NCBI GenBank assembly: GCA_963678675.1
Contig: OY783194.1
Location: 14,185,334 to 14,249,333, forward strand
Length of the DNA: 64,000 bases
Reading direction: 5' to 3'
Source of the DNA: Xiphydria camelus
Taxonomy: Eukaryota; Arthropoda; Insecta; Hymenoptera; Xiphydriidae
Shown here: positions 22,691 through 33,779 of the stretch, one piece after another
Layout: each line of letters begins with the position of its first letter
Position numbering within the stretch: position 1 is the first letter of the stretch
Translations under genes and position numbers: made by a program
The notes under the pieces: generated by a model
Told to the model about the DNA's origin: nothing
Seen by the model: the letters and a program-made list of their open reading frames with translations, nothing else
Databases searched by the model: none

Positions 22691-22905
22691 ATTAATTAAT
22701 TCGGCGACCTGGATCTGCTGTCTCGAGTGCATGGACGTACGTCACTTTAAATGGATGAATATCCTTTAATATCCTCCGAACCGTAGACTTGCTAACCTCT
22801 GATTCTAACCTTTCTTGCCATAGCCCGAATATTCGCGTTCGAGGGTTATTCCTTACTCTTTCTAGCAGAGCATCGATGTTTTGCTGCATCTATATTCTTC
22901 TGGAA
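22690..22905 (-). pseudogene. Helix-turn-helix fragment of a mariner/IS630-like transposase
   Basis: The minus-strand frame reads MQQNIDALLERVRNNPRT, then SEVSKSTVRRILKDIHPFK and VTYVHALETADPGRRIN. The STVRRILK segment followed by HPFKVTYVHAL fits the second DNA-binding helix-turn-helix and linker of mariner-like transposases. The catalytic core is absent. It overlaps the outer end of the palindrome 22875-23969, whose right arm carries the inverted beginning of the same reading (pgRRIQMQQNIDA). Confidence 0.6.
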
Positions 22906-23969
22906 CTTTCTAAAATAATTATAAAAAGCCTATATAATTCAGCCCGAACAAGTACAATCTTATCGGACTATACCTTATCGAGGAGATTTTTCGACATAAT
23001 GATTCCGAAACGTTTTTATCGAGAAATATATTTTTTTAGTACGCGGTAGTGTTCAGGAATATTGTAAAATATCGCAGGAATGTTACAGAAAAGTTACTTG
23101 CAAGGACGTGCTTTGTGGGGTGCAAATGATGATATTTTGTAATCCATCGTTACACCAGAGGCGAAGAAGAGATGAAATAGAAGTGAGGTACATGTACACT
23201 TCACGTTTGACGGGTCGGTATATTAAGTGAAACTTGTGATTGTATAATACGAAAGAGGAAAAACTTATATCGATAAAGAAAAAATAATAATAAAGTAGTT
23301 ACTCTATTATTGTAATCCAATTCCATTATATCCCTTATTTTTCTGCCACGACTTTAATTGTTGATAGTGGATGGATCAACCAATAAATTTGATTTTTCTT
23401 CGCTATCAGGAATTAAAGTCGTGGCAGAAAAATAAGTGATACACACAATGTTATTGGATTACAATAATGGAGTAACTACTTTATTATTATTTTTTCTTTA
23501 TCGATATAAGTTTTTCCTCTTTCATATTATACTATCACAAGTTTCAATTTATATACCGACCTGTCAAACGTGAAGTGTACATGTATGTACCTCACTTCTA
23601 TTTCATCTCTTCTTTGCCTTTGGTGTAACGATGGAAATTACAAAATATTATCATTTACACCCCGCAAAGCACGTTTTTGCAAGTAACTTTTCTATAACAT
23701 TCCTGCGATATTTTACAATATTCGTGAACACTACCGTATGTTAGAAACATTCCTTTACGCATAATATATATTTCTCGATAAATTCGCGAATGTTGCAAAA
23801 CATCACAGAAGCATTTTGGAATCATTACGTCGAAAGATCTCGATAAGGTACAACTCGATAAGATTGTACTTGTTAGGGCTGAATTATATGGGGTTTTTAT
23901 AATTATTTTAGGACGTCCCAGAAGAATACAGATGCAGCAAAATATCGATGCTGTGCTGGAAATTTATTT
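22875..23969. repeat. Long imperfect palindrome (about 500-bp arms)
   Basis: The left arm about 22875-23359 and right arm about 23411-23969 pair around a 51-base centre. Arms share cagatgcagcaaaa (outer), caaagcacgt (middle) and gtcgtggcagaaaaataag (inner). The right arm carries an additional insertion near 23750-23790. No intact frame. Confidence 0.8.
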
Positions 23970-24191
23970 ACGAGTAAGGGGGCGAAATTTCAGCGGTGCA
24001 TGCAAAAGGATTTCTTAAAACTATTCCAACGTCTCGAGTTAATATATATAACAACATATATACTGTCATAAGTGGTATCTTTACATGTGATGAAAGAATT
24101 CGTCACGGTCATTGGAAGAGTAAACAGTATATCCGATGACAAACCCCAACTTTTGAATTTCCCTGACATTTGGCCGGAAGTGGTTGGGTCG

Positions 24192-24475
24192 TTTCTCTAG
24201 TCATTCATAGAATTGGTTTCGAGAGAGTGCGCTGCGGTCTTACGAGCCGTAAAAGCGAGGTCTCAAGCATCTGGGGCCCCTTTCTCTAACTCGCTCGCAA
24301 AGTTGCATATACGCATCTTAGCCAATAGACCAATCAGGACCAAGTATTCCGTTGTGGTGGGGGTCCTGATTGGTCTACTCGCTAAGAAACGTATATGTTT
24401 CTCTTGCAAGGGAGTTAGAGAAAGGGGCCCCTGATCTCCCAGTAGCTGTCAATTCGGGAGATCGAAACATCTTAC
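24192..24475. repeat. Single arm of the 646-886 foldback family, interrupted by a MITE
   Basis: The gagagtgcgctg ... aagcgaggtctcaagcatctg part before 24273 and the gatctcccagtagctgtcaa part after 24433 match 676-765 in order. That family gives the empty site for the MITE at 24274-24430. Confidence 0.65.
24274..24430. mobile_element. 157-bp MITE, PIF/Harbinger-type, TSD CTG
   Basis: Ends GGGCCCCTTTCTCTAACTC at left and the exact reverse complement at right; CTG at 24271-24273 and 24431-24433. Same length as 5738-5894 and about 90 percent alike by eye. The interrupted host repeat (see 24192-24475) confirms the ends. Confidence 0.88.
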
Positions 24476-24627
24476 CTCGAAATGGTTAATTTGTAAATAA
24501 TGGTGAATAATGTGTAGAAGTGATAGGAAATAATTAATCATTCGGGTTTCTTCGATGAGATTCCCCAAGTGTTTAAAAATCGGTGTCCGATTTTTTATAT
24601 AACTGTTGCTTCAACTTCCAGGTATAT

Positions 24628-25493
24628 TAATTGTAAGTATTACTGCAGAACGAGTAGGTTAAAAGATTTTCGTGAAGACTCACGATTTTCTGATATGTCA
24701 TTTCGTACAGGTACAACCGAAGAGGATCTAGCTCGTGTCCTGTCCGTAAAAAGATGACTCGATGGTCATCGGAGAATGTCAAGCTTGTCACCGAGCGCCT
24801 ATTACCCACGGTACATTAATTGCAATACGCGCTTCTCGTTTCATTCAACTATTCCAGCGTTAAATAACTTTTACTTCTTTCAAGGTAATCACCTTTTATG
24901 AACTGTTCGTGGTAGGAGGCAGCGATCGATAATAGAGACTCGTCGTAGACAAGTTCGTCTATTAAAACTAAAAGGCAATTGGTGTGCCGAACTACTACTG
25001 CGATAATGTGCCCGAGCTCACGGTCTATTCTGCAATTAACGTTAACATAATCGTGATTATGCTCGGGTGACGGGTATTCCAAAAGAGGTAAGTTGATACT
25101 AAACATCGGATGCTGTAAGCTGACTTGCTAGTGTACTTTGCAACTGGAACATCATCGCAGGAATAATTTGTCTACGATTAGTCACAATCATTGATCGTTG
25201 CCCCCTACGATCAACAATTCGTACAAGAGAGGTAAATGCTTTGAAAGAAGTAGAAGTTACTTAGAGCAGGAATAGTTGAAACGAAAATCGCATATTGCAA
25301 TGAAAGTACTATGGGTGAAAGGCGCTCGGTGACAAGCCTGACATTCTCCGATCCACGAGTCATCTTTTTACGGACAGGACATGAGCTAAATCCTCTTCGG
25401 TTGCACTTGTACGAGATGACATGTCAGAAAATCGTGAGTCTTCATGAAAATCTTCTTACCTACTCGTTCTGCAATAATGCTTAATAATAAAAA
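24628..25493. repeat. Foldback element, about 205-bp arms
   Basis: Arms 24628-24832 and 25288-25493 are inverted (shared tgcagaacgagtagg, gatgactcg, gtcaccgagcgcc). The central 450 bp is unrelated and non-coding. Confidence 0.75.
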
Positions 25494-25602
25494 GCTATTC
25501 TCCTACATGTACGTATTCTCCTCATGAATAAATTCTAAAAAGTAGTGAAATCCCCCCACAAAAACAGATTCTCTGTAAAAAAAGGCGGCATGTTCATTCA
25601 GT

Positions 25603-26226
25603 GCCAACAAAAATTTATACATAAAATACTCTCCAAAAAAGATTTGAAATCAATTAAGATCGCCATGTTCAAGAGTTATATATAAAAAGTAAAAGGCATC
25701 ATTTGAAAGGGAAATTATTGTAAATCAAGTGACTACAAAATTCGACTAAAAAAAATTTATTAAAAAATTTTAATAAAAAAGAACTTGCCTCGTTTTTTCC
25801 CTTCAAAATAAAAAAATCACACAGAATTATACTCGATGTTTATGCACTTATGATTTTAAATAAATTCATACACTTATATGATACCACCAGTATACCGAAT
25901 GTCGCACGAGAAACAGATCAGGCGGGGGCCTTCTGAATTTCTCTGAATTTGACTTCGGCAGTGCAATTTATGAATCACTCTAACACCGTCCAAGCACTAC
26001 CAATTATTCGGTATAGTGGACAAAATATGAAAACTTAAACGCGGCAGTCTTTTTCATTAAAATTTTTTTATAAATTTTTTTAGTCGAATTTTGTAGTCAC
26101 TTGATTTACAATAATTTTCCTTTCAAATGATGCCTTTTACTTTTTATATATAACTCTTGAACATGGCGATCTTAATTGATTTCAAATCTTTTTTGGAGAG
26201 TATTTTACATATCAATTTTTGTTGGC
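25603..26226. mobile_element. TIR element with about 165-bp AT-rich arms
   Basis: Begins TGCCAACAAAAATTTATAC and ends with the inverse (AATTTTTGTTGGCA). Arms include ttaagatcgccatgttcaag and its inverse. The centre (25800-26040) is unrelated. No clear target duplication and no coding. Confidence 0.75.
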
Positions 26227-26340
26227 ATTAACCTTTCCGGGAAAGGTGCGAGAATGCAAACGCATTTACAAGCAAGATTCGCCGAAATATACCGCCCGCA
26301 TTATGTCGAGATTAATCCTAGATTAACGAGGTATATAATA
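26227..26340. repeat. Dispersed repeat (relatives 12700-12830, 42533-42650)
   Basis: Order shared with 42533-42650: ttaaccctttc-ggaaaggtgcg, cgaactcattagcagcctgg-like, atttgccgaaatgta, then gagattaaccctagtttgac-like. Single-copy ends unknown. Confidence 0.6.
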
Positions 26341-26730
26341 TATTATATTATATGTATATATATATATCGCGGTGATACTAATTACTAAGAATCGATAGTC
26401 ATAATTCCGACCATCGTTTATCGGAACAATCATCGACACGGCGAAGAAATTAAGGCGCTCTGTAACAATGTTGAGGGTCGAGGGGCTGCATTTCGGAAAA
26501 ATACCGTCACGGCCCATTTCTTTATACCTGATTGTTTAATACTCTCGAAAGGAATACAATCGTGAACGATTACTCAACAACGTGGCATATCAATATGAAA
26601 TAATTGGCAATCCTGCAAAATCGCACTCCAGCGGCACGGGGGTCACCGGTGACTTACTATTAACTAACTATAATTACTATTAACTATAATATAACTTACC
26701 TATTGCAGACAATATTTCAACATTATATGT

Positions 26731-27809
26731 GTCGCAGGCAAATAGTAACTTTTTAGGCAGATAGTATCTGCCTAGGCAAATACTAACTGCCTGGGCAAAT
26801 AGCTTTTCTTTATAATTCATTCCTAAATGACTAGGCAGATACTATTTGACTAGGCAAATAGTATCTGCCTAAATGTTCTTTAGGCATATAGCATATAGAT
26901 TAGTTATTTATATAACCAGTTAGGAAATGCCTCATTTTGCGCAACGAGTGAGATTATTGCAATATCTATCACACGAGTTATACATAATGCATTTCCTAAC
27001 GTGTTGCATACAAGATTTTTTCAAATTATTTCTAAAACATGCGAGAGATTGGTTAGGCAAATGGTCACACATTTCAGGCAAATAACTTTTGTGGCTCCGC
27101 TCGCTTCGCTCGCTCCGCCGATTCAAGCCTAACCTAATCTAACCCAATCTTATCAAATCTAATTTATTAATATTTTAATGCGTTAGACAGGGTTAGGTTA
27201 GGTTAGGGTCGGCGGAGCGAGCGAAGCTAGCGAAGCCACAAGTAGATATTTTCCTAGGCAAAGCTATTTGCCTGCAAATAACTTTTGTGGCTCCGCTCGC
27301 TTCGCTCGCTCCACCGATTCAAGCCTAACCTAACCTAACCTAATCTTACCAAATCTAATTTATTTATATTTTAATGCATTGGACTGGGTTAAGTTAGATT
27401 AGAGTCGGAGGAGCGAGCGAAGCCACAAGAGCTATTTTCCTAGGCAAAGCTATTTGTCTGAAACGACCATTTGCCTATGACATAAAAGCTTGATTAGGTA
27501 TTTAGAAATTTCCCGCACTGGATAACATAAAGAAACATCCATCTACAATTATCAAACCCACACCTAATAAATTACTAAAATACTGAAGTTTATCTGAGGA
27601 GCAACTACTCTTATGATATGCATATAACCACAAATTATTGAACTGAAATAGACTAGATACTATTTGCCTAACAACGGTTCCGGCAGATACTATTTACCTA
27701 GGCAAATGGTGTTTAATCAGAAATAAACATAATAAAGCTATTTGCCCAGGCAGTTAGTATTTGCCTAGGCAGATACTATCTGCCTAAAAAGTTGCTATTT
27801 GCCTGCGAC
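26731..27809. mobile_element. 1.08-kb TIR element with 6-bp TSD ATATGT
   Basis: TIRs about 80 bp: GTCGCAGGCAAATAG ... with repeated GGCAAATA/GGCAGATA motifs, and the inverse at 27730-27809. ATATGT at 26725-26730 and 27810-27815. No transposase. The centre holds a tandem pair of hairpins. A 6-bp target is unusual among cut-and-paste elements (Dada and Maverick are the ones I recall), so class is open. Confidence 0.8.
27075..27440. repeat. Two tandem hairpin units with telomere-like CCTAA runs
   Basis: Each unit of about 190 bp runs from caaataacttttgtggctcc (27077, 27276) through gctcgcttcgctcgctcc to the inverse ggagcgagcgaagc ... gccacaag. The loops carry cctaacctaacctaac (27326) and ttaggttaggttaggg (27195), matching the arthropod telomere repeat. 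Confidence 0.75.
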
Positions 27810-27864
27810 ATATGTATCGTATAATAGAAAATTCATCGTGGCGCTACGGGCAATCCCTGTAAAA

Positions 27865-27888
27865 CTGGCGTGGCATTCAACGTGTTAA
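27865..27888 (-). mobile_element. Lone piggyBac-type terminus at TTAA
   Basis: Read on the minus strand, TTAA is followed by CACGTTGAATGCCACGCC. The other side of the TTAA is the inner edge of the right TIR of 13076-28202. No partner terminus was found, so the other end is lost or unrecognised. Confidence 0.35.
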
Positions 27889-28224
27889 AAAATGTGCGCT
27901 CCCGCTTCTTCACGCTATATATTGAAAACGGTTGATCGTACAAAAAATGTATAAAACCAAATTTGTAGAGAATACTGATTTACGTAAATTTTTTTAGAAC
28001 TTCTTAAGACATCAGACTAACCGGAAGCGAGATTTTCGCAAAAAACTGATTTTCATGACCTTTGACCTTCGATATCTCGAGACGCACAAGGGTGAGCATA
28101 TGAGACTTTTTGGTGCTTCATTAGAACGTCAATACGAAGGTCTCTGCAAAAATTTAGCTTGCTTGCTGATGGGGTTTTTATTTACCTTATTTCCCTGGGC
28201 TATGACGAAGTTTTTTTGCACTTA

Positions 28225-28385
28225 TTTATAAGCCGTAGGCGTTCGCCGAGTAGAGCTGTCGCTCGGCGTTTACCGAGCAGTCGCTCGGTATTCGCCAAAT
28301 GGTTCGGGCTTCGACCTTAAAGCCTCGTTGACATCGGCGAGCACGTGCTCGGCATTTGCCGAATGCCGAATGTATAAATGCACCT
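28225..28385. mobile_element. Right end of the outer TIR element (see 11526-11830)
   Basis: Contains gagcacgtgctcggcatttg and gccgaatgccgaatgtataa and ends GCACCT before TAA. Inverse of 11526-11600. Confidence 0.6.
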
Positions 28386-28388
28386 TAA

Positions 28389-29805
28389 TTCGAAGCTTCT
28401 TAGTTACTCAGAAATAGAGATCGTATTACAGTTACAAACTATATATGGAATGAATACCTACGTATATAGCCTCATGAGCCTTGTGGCGGACACTTCGCTT
28501 TCCTTATTGTTAGTCCTCGGCGCGAGCCTCAATCGAGGCTCTTGAGAGAGAGAAGTATTTCTTACTTCTCTGATATTTATGATCTTCACGAAAAAATAAG
28601 AAAAATTTCTTTTTGCACTACGAGTGTATGTTTCTTTAATGTAAAAATGTAAAAATACATTCAAAAATTATTTTCACGTATTCTAAAAATTTTGTGAGAA
28701 TTTAAAAATTAATATAAATTAATAAAACATTGCATATATAGAATTTATATTATTTAAAGAATATTCATATTTATGTTTATACGCTAAAAGCGGTAGAAAT
28801 AATTTTTTGATCTATAGCTACATCAGTCTTTCTTTTTGAGGAATGCTTGGAAAACTCTTTCCCGGTAATATCTCTAACGGTAGAAATAATTTATATTTCG
28901 TGGAAATCAGATTTAATATGGAGTTAGTTTAAGGAGTACAGTCGAATTCTTACAAAAATGTCCTACAATGATTTTCGATTCGAACCTTAATTCAAATGTT
29001 AGAAGGGGGGTGACCACGCAAATTATGTCACCTTGTATAATGTGTTTATAAATTTCTAATTCATAGGTTACAAAACTTGTTTATCCTGATGTTACCGTAT
29101 AGATATATGTATATTTCAGGGTGTTTTATTACTTCAAGCGATTGTAATTCTATAGATACTGATCGTCGGCACCATTTTTCACCGCGGCTGTTAAGAAATG
29201 TTAATTTCTTTCATTTTCAAAGGATTTTTCGGAAATACGAAAACTTTTTTTAGAAAGTATCATTTTGTAAGAACACACTAGCTACATTTTTGTATTGAAA
29301 AATAGACATTTTTAGTGCAAGAAAAAATGTCTATTATTTTCTTTCCACAGAAGGTCTCTTAAAACTGAGATATATTTCTCTCTGTATATTTTCGATAACG
29401 CTACTTCATATTACTGTAAAAATTGTCTAAAATGTTGAGTTCGCGAAAAATAAAAAATTTCCAAAATTCTTAAAAGCGAAATGAATTCACAAATCCAAAA
29501 ATAAAAAATTATGCTTTTATATTGTAATCGAAGATATTGAGGGTCGTGCCGTGAAAAATATACGTGAAATACTCCGTATACATACATATAAGGGTGTCGT
29601 TCTTATAGTTGAACATAGAGTGCACCTAATTAAAATATTATATAATCCCGACTGTGCCATATACAAGGAGAAAGCTTTTCTGCTCTCTTATTTAACGTGA
29701 TAGAAACAAAAGTAAGAAAATGATAGAAAATGAAGGACATGGAAGTATACAAGTTCTTTAATTTGATTTTAAGTCTAATATTTATTTATAAATTTCTTTT
29801 TCCAG
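28389..29805. other. Unassigned AT-rich stretch
   Basis: No element ends, repeats with partners in the window, or protein motifs seen. Confidence 0.4.
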
Positions 29806-30040
29806 TTCATATCGAAGGTGATCAAATTCCATTGGCAGATTATAGTGACATTGAGAACGTATAACTACTGCAAGAGCGATCCAACACTTCAGAAATAGAG
29901 ATGGAGAATGAGACGGAGGCTATTTTGAATGGCACGGAGACAAATCGTACGACGACACCGGTCTTCATAATTGGATCAGACTTTATCGCACAATGGTTAG
30001 TTTCACGGTTACGTAATTCGAATGCAGTACAAGCTCAATA
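29806..30040 (+). CDS. Possible exon or exon relic, function unknown
   Basis: After a pyrimidine-rich acceptor-like ttctttttccag (29794-29805), one frame reads HIEGDQIPLADYSDIENV, a TAA, then LLQERSNTSEIEMENETE, NRTTTPVFIIGSDFIAQW and on for about 12 residues before a stop. A possible donor gtacaag follows near 30026. The interrupted but long shared frame and NGT/NRT sites are suggestive. With no homology memory and a nonsense codon, this may be a pseudo-exon or chance. Confidence 0.25.
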
Positions 30041-30305
30041 AACTGTCATTCGATAGAATGCCTCAGAGGAGGCCGAGTGAGGCGCTGCAGTTCGAACGTT
30101 GTGCATGTTCAAACTGCGGCATCGTACCTATCGATCAACATAGAACTAAATAGTTCTTATTATTGCATGTATGTAGCCACAATAACTAGATATTCAATTT
30201 CTCCTCTACGCTTCTGTAAGTAACACTAAATGCTGCAGACTCGTACACGCGCGGGTGCGCACGCATATAAAGGAATGGAGTTGTGCCAATCAATCGCTGT
30301 TGTTA

Positions 30306-31174
30306 AGCCTCGTGTCCACATGCAAGAAATTGCGCAAGTTTGGCTGTCAGACAGCGCTTGCAACATGTGTAAACAGCGCTGCAAGTCGACTTGCTGCAAA
30401 CTTCTGCTCTCAGCGGAAGTGCTTGCGACCTGTTCGGGCTTGTAAGTGGACACGTGCTACTTGCTAGAGCAAAATTGCGCTCTACGCTTTCGGGCCTAGT
30501 TGAAAGTTTTGTCGCAAGTTAGTGCTTCACTATGACATTACGTTACGTTTTCATAGAGCGACAGTTCTTTAAACGAGCCTACATGAAACGACGAATTGCA
30601 CAATTTATTCCCCCATAATTATCATTTAATTTTATTCAATAATTAAAAATAATATTTCTTTACGTCAATTACACCTAAAACTCTCAATATTTCTAATTTT
30701 TCACAGGAAAATTCTTTTACCGTAGAAAGCATTAGCACTAAACCAATGATTCGACAATTTCACCGTGTTATTCAAATGGAAATCAGAAAAAGCGATTGAG
30801 ACACCCCTAAATATTGAGTGAGAATGTGCAGATGTGCACCCGGCGACATATTCAAAGTTACATTAAATACTAACGTTTTTTAAGTGCCCACCAAGAAAAT
30901 TAATTAAAAAAGCTTTTTTTTAAATCAGTCTAAAAAATGCAGTGATTTAACCCTCCGTAGCCCACGCACGGGCATAGCGTGCCCGAAGCCAGCGGTTCTA
31001 GGTGTGACACTAAACGGCGACTGTTGCAACGCACATGCAAGTGTTTGCTCCGAGAGAAATTGCTACAACGACTTGCGACAGTAAACTTGTGGGAATTTTG
31101 ATTCAAGTGTATACGCAACTCCAAGTTGCTCTAGCAAAAACTGTCGCAAGTCACTTCCAAATGGACACGAGGCT
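30306..31174. mobile_element. 869-bp TIR element, TSD TTA
   Basis: Begins AGCCTCGTGTCCACATGC, ends with inverse (TGGACACGAGGCT). TTA at 30303-30305 and 31175-31177. Subterminal regions repeat cttgcgacaR and gcaacttgc-like words in both orientations. No transposase. Target suits PIF/Harbinger. Confidence 0.75.
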
Positions 31175-31177
31175 TTA

Positions 31178-31930
31178 GAGATATATTCAGTTAATGTCTT
31201 ATTACGACCTCTATAGTTACGAGCTCAATATTTTATCGAGTTCCTATTATATTAGCTGTATCGATAGAAATAATTTTAAGGTGCTTTTGTACCTGTTATT
31301 GTAAATCTGGACTTATATTTCTTAAATATCTACATTTCTGCATATTTTCTTGCAAGTAAGTGAATCTTATTGTTAGTCGACTGTCCATATAATTTACTAG
31401 GTGATATGAAAAAATGTTGAACGAAATCGTCTAGAAATGAATAAGTCATTTATGAAATGTGGACAGACGGCTTTAATAGTTCGACAATTGCAGAAATCTA
31501 CATCGTTTTTAGAGTTTTGAAATACTTACGGCAAATTCGTGTTTCTTTCCATCCCGGAGGATGCTTCGCGCCGTCGATTCCTAATTATTTTCTGTAGCTG
31601 CCTGCTTTCTCCAAGGAAATACTGCGGAACCTGTCTCTAGTTCGTAAATGTGTTTATCGACGCAATTGTGGGGAGCATCCAACTCAATTGTTTTCCACAG
31701 AAACTATGCCATTTTATCTTTGGGCATAGATGATGGAATTAGTTGAAATGGATACTTCTCGCTGTCCCATAGCTTCTGTGGAAAGCAATTAAGTTCAATT
31801 GTGTTGTGGTGATGGAGTAATTCTATACAAGCTGCCATAATGACATTAAATATGAATTGTATTCCATATGGCATAAATCTACAATTTCTATTAGAATCGC
31901 CGATTTACTAATGGATCGCAGGAGAAAGGC
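31178..31930. other. Unassigned stretch
   Basis: No gene. The words caattgttttccacagaaac (31685) and the inverse-like tgtggaaagcaattaagttc (31778) form a weak inverted pair. Confidence 0.35.
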
Positions 31931-31932
31931 CT

Positions 31933-31947
31933 CTCCCTCTCTCTCTC

Positions 31948-31978
<31 letters not shown>

Positions 31979-32147
31979 CCCTCTCTCCCTCTCTCCCTCT
32001 CTCCCTCTCTCCCTCTCTCCCTCTCTCCCTCTCTCCCTCTCTCCCTCTCTCCCTCTCTCCCTCTCTCCCTCTCTCCCTCTCTCCCTCTCTCCCTCTCTCC
32101 CTCTCTCCCTCTCTCCCTCTCTCCCTCTCTCCCTCTCTCCCTCTCTC
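31933..32147. repeat. CTCTCCCT minisatellite
   Basis: About 215 bp of CTCTCCCT units with a CT-rich left part. Long Leu/Pro/Ser or Arg/Glu/Gly frames here are compositional. Confidence 0.95.
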
Positions 32148-32175
32148 CATTTCAAGTCATTAGGCAAGTCATTAG

Positions 32176-32250
32176 AGATAAAAAAGGTGTGAGTGCCGTT
32201 GTACTCACGGAGGATGTGTAAACATCTTACAATTATCTGCGGTCCGAGTT
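32176..32250. repeat. Inverted copy of the Helitron-gene region 36424-36498
   Basis: gataaaaaaggtgtgagtgc to caattatctgcggtccgag matches, in reverse complement, the 5' part of the minus-strand Helitron frame, with a few changes. It sits just outside the 3' end of that gene. Confidence 0.7.
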
Positions 32251-32348
32251 TAATTGGGGAATATGACGTCGTAGTTCGACATGCAGTTTAATTTTGTCTA
32301 TAATAAAATATTTATTATTATTATATTAGATCGTGTCCTCTTTACAAT

Positions 32349-32836
32349 TTATTTCTCTTCAATTTCTTTTATACAAGTGATTATTGGTTTGTGATAGCTA
32401 AAATAAGATACATAAATTTCTGATTTTATTTTTTCTATGAACCGCGAGAACACAGCGTCTATTGTTGTTTTTGAATTTGTAGTCGAAATATTTCTATTTG
32501 TATTTATTTTCAAATTTAATTTTTCTTCTAAGAAGGAAATAAGTGGTTGTGCATCGTCCGATGAGAAATCCGTATTGAAGTCGCCTCCTAATATCATTGG
32601 CATCTTGTCGAGATCTTCACCAAGTTCTGCAGCTCCTGCCGGAGTATATGGTAGTAGAATGAAGAGAGAGAGTGTAGGAATTTTATAATATCCTTTATCT
32701 GTTGGTTGGGCGATATATAAACAGCGACTGAGAGTACTTTCTGTCCGTTAGTTAATATGCATTCTGCTGCACATAAGTCTCCAACTGACCTTGAAGCCAC
32801 TGATAGACCTGTCGTTTGGCGATATTCAACTTCCAT
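32349..32836 (-). pseudogene. Helitron-linked endonuclease, C-terminal part
   Basis: Frame 32836-32594 gives GLSVASRSVGDLCAAECIL and SVAVYISPNQQIKDIIKFL. Frame 32603-32349 gives MPMILGGDFNTDFSSDDAQP (metal-binding GGDFN), then TIDAVFSR and YFSYHKPIITCI (catalytic SYHKP). One frameshift separates them. With 32897-33775 this completes the endonuclease domain. Confidence 0.85.
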
Positions 32837-32896
32837 GTGTGGTGTCGTTATATAACATGTATTTTGCTTCTGATATATTGCTACACCACCAGCTCG

Positions 32897-33775
32897 TTAA
32901 CCTTCTCGTTTGAATTGAACACGACAATCAAAATTTGGAATAGAAATATTTTCGTTGTTTCCTATCCATGTTTCAGTGAGCATGAGGAAAGTACATTCCT
33001 GTGTCACAGCATCAGTCAGGTCGTTATTATGTGCCCTCAAGCTTTGACAATTAAATATCAGAAACGATACCGATTGTTTTGCACGCAAGAATTCGAGAAT
33101 CGTATCTTGATATGTTCGTAATGTCCTTCCTGCAAGTCGAGCAAATTCATTTTTAAGCGGAAGCAATGATCGTGGCGTTCTTCTTCCATGATAGAAAGTC
33201 CGGTTGTCGTCTGAGGTTACAATGAATAATCCTTCGAGACTTGTCACTCTTGAAAGAGCAACATAGACGAGTTGTTGATCGTGTGTTTTATCATAGGAAT
33301 AAACAATTTGGTTGAAAGTGCCTCCTTGGGATTTGTGAATCGTTATAGCACAAGCTGGAATTAAAGGGAAATGATTCCGTTTCGCACTAGTAGTTCGATT
33401 TTTATCGAGATAAATAGTCGAGTTCTTCCTGGCAATGGGAACTAAATTCTTTGCTATTCCGTTTCTTTGGACATATCTAGCAGAACGTCTCATTGCTTTT
33501 TGTCCAATTTTGCAGTTATTGGGAAAACGCAACCACAAACGACGCACTTTATTGTTTTCCTTAATTTCATCATTATCACTAGATTCTTCATGTTGATCAT
33601 TACTAAAGTATTCTATGAACTCCAAGTGACCAATAGCACCATTGGCGAGGCCGTCTGATACGTCAATATTTGCTGTTATCATATAAGGTCGGCCTATAAC
33701 GAGTGTGAGTTCGTATGGTAGGCCTCCAGTGTCAAACACGACTTCTTTGTGCAGTTGTTGTCGAATGTGTGCCAA
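32897..33775 (-). pseudogene. Helitron helicase C-terminal part fused to endonuclease start
   Basis: Contains VVFDTGGLPYELTLVIGRP, LANGAIGHLEF, CAITIHKSQGGTFNQIVY (motif V) and QLVYVALSRVTSLEGLF (motif VI). The same frame passes into SFLIFNCQSLRAHNNDL and FLMLTETWIGNNENISIPNF, the first blocks of an endonuclease/exonuclease/phosphatase fold. The uninterrupted fusion in 292 codons shows both domains belong to one protein. Confidence 0.9.
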
Positions 33776-33779
33776 ATGC

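Larger units (their letters stand above)
13076..28202. mobile_element. Long-TIR element, Academ-like candidate, greatly expanded by nested insertions, TSD TGA
   Basis: Inverted arms of about 320 bp lie at 13076-13398 and about 27887-28202, with tip TAGCCCAGGGAAATAAG at both ends and TGA directly outside (13073-13075 and 28203-28205). Beside the left arm is a CXC-domain gene fragment (13692-14323, minus), as expected if the gene is read toward that end. The interior is filled by a gypsy element, MITEs, palindromes and a 6-bp-TSD element. It appears to have inserted into the right part of the TAA-flanked element 11526-28385. That 13076 and 28202 are ends of one insertion rests on tip order and the TSD. 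Confidence 0.6.

Noticed and set aside
27075..27440. Interstitial telomere
   Set aside because: CCTAA/TTAGG runs are only three to four units and sit in the loops of element-borne hairpins.
27075..27440. CRISPR-like array
   Set aside because: Two long hairpin units in a eukaryotic element, with no short direct repeats and unique spacers.
11526..28385. Maverick/Polinton giant transposon
   Set aside because: Size would fit, but targets are 3 bp, tips differ, and no polymerase B, capsid or integrase genes are present.
31823..32192. Leu/Ser/Pro or Arg/Glu/Gly proteins
   Set aside because: Translation of the CTCTCCCT minisatellite in several frames.
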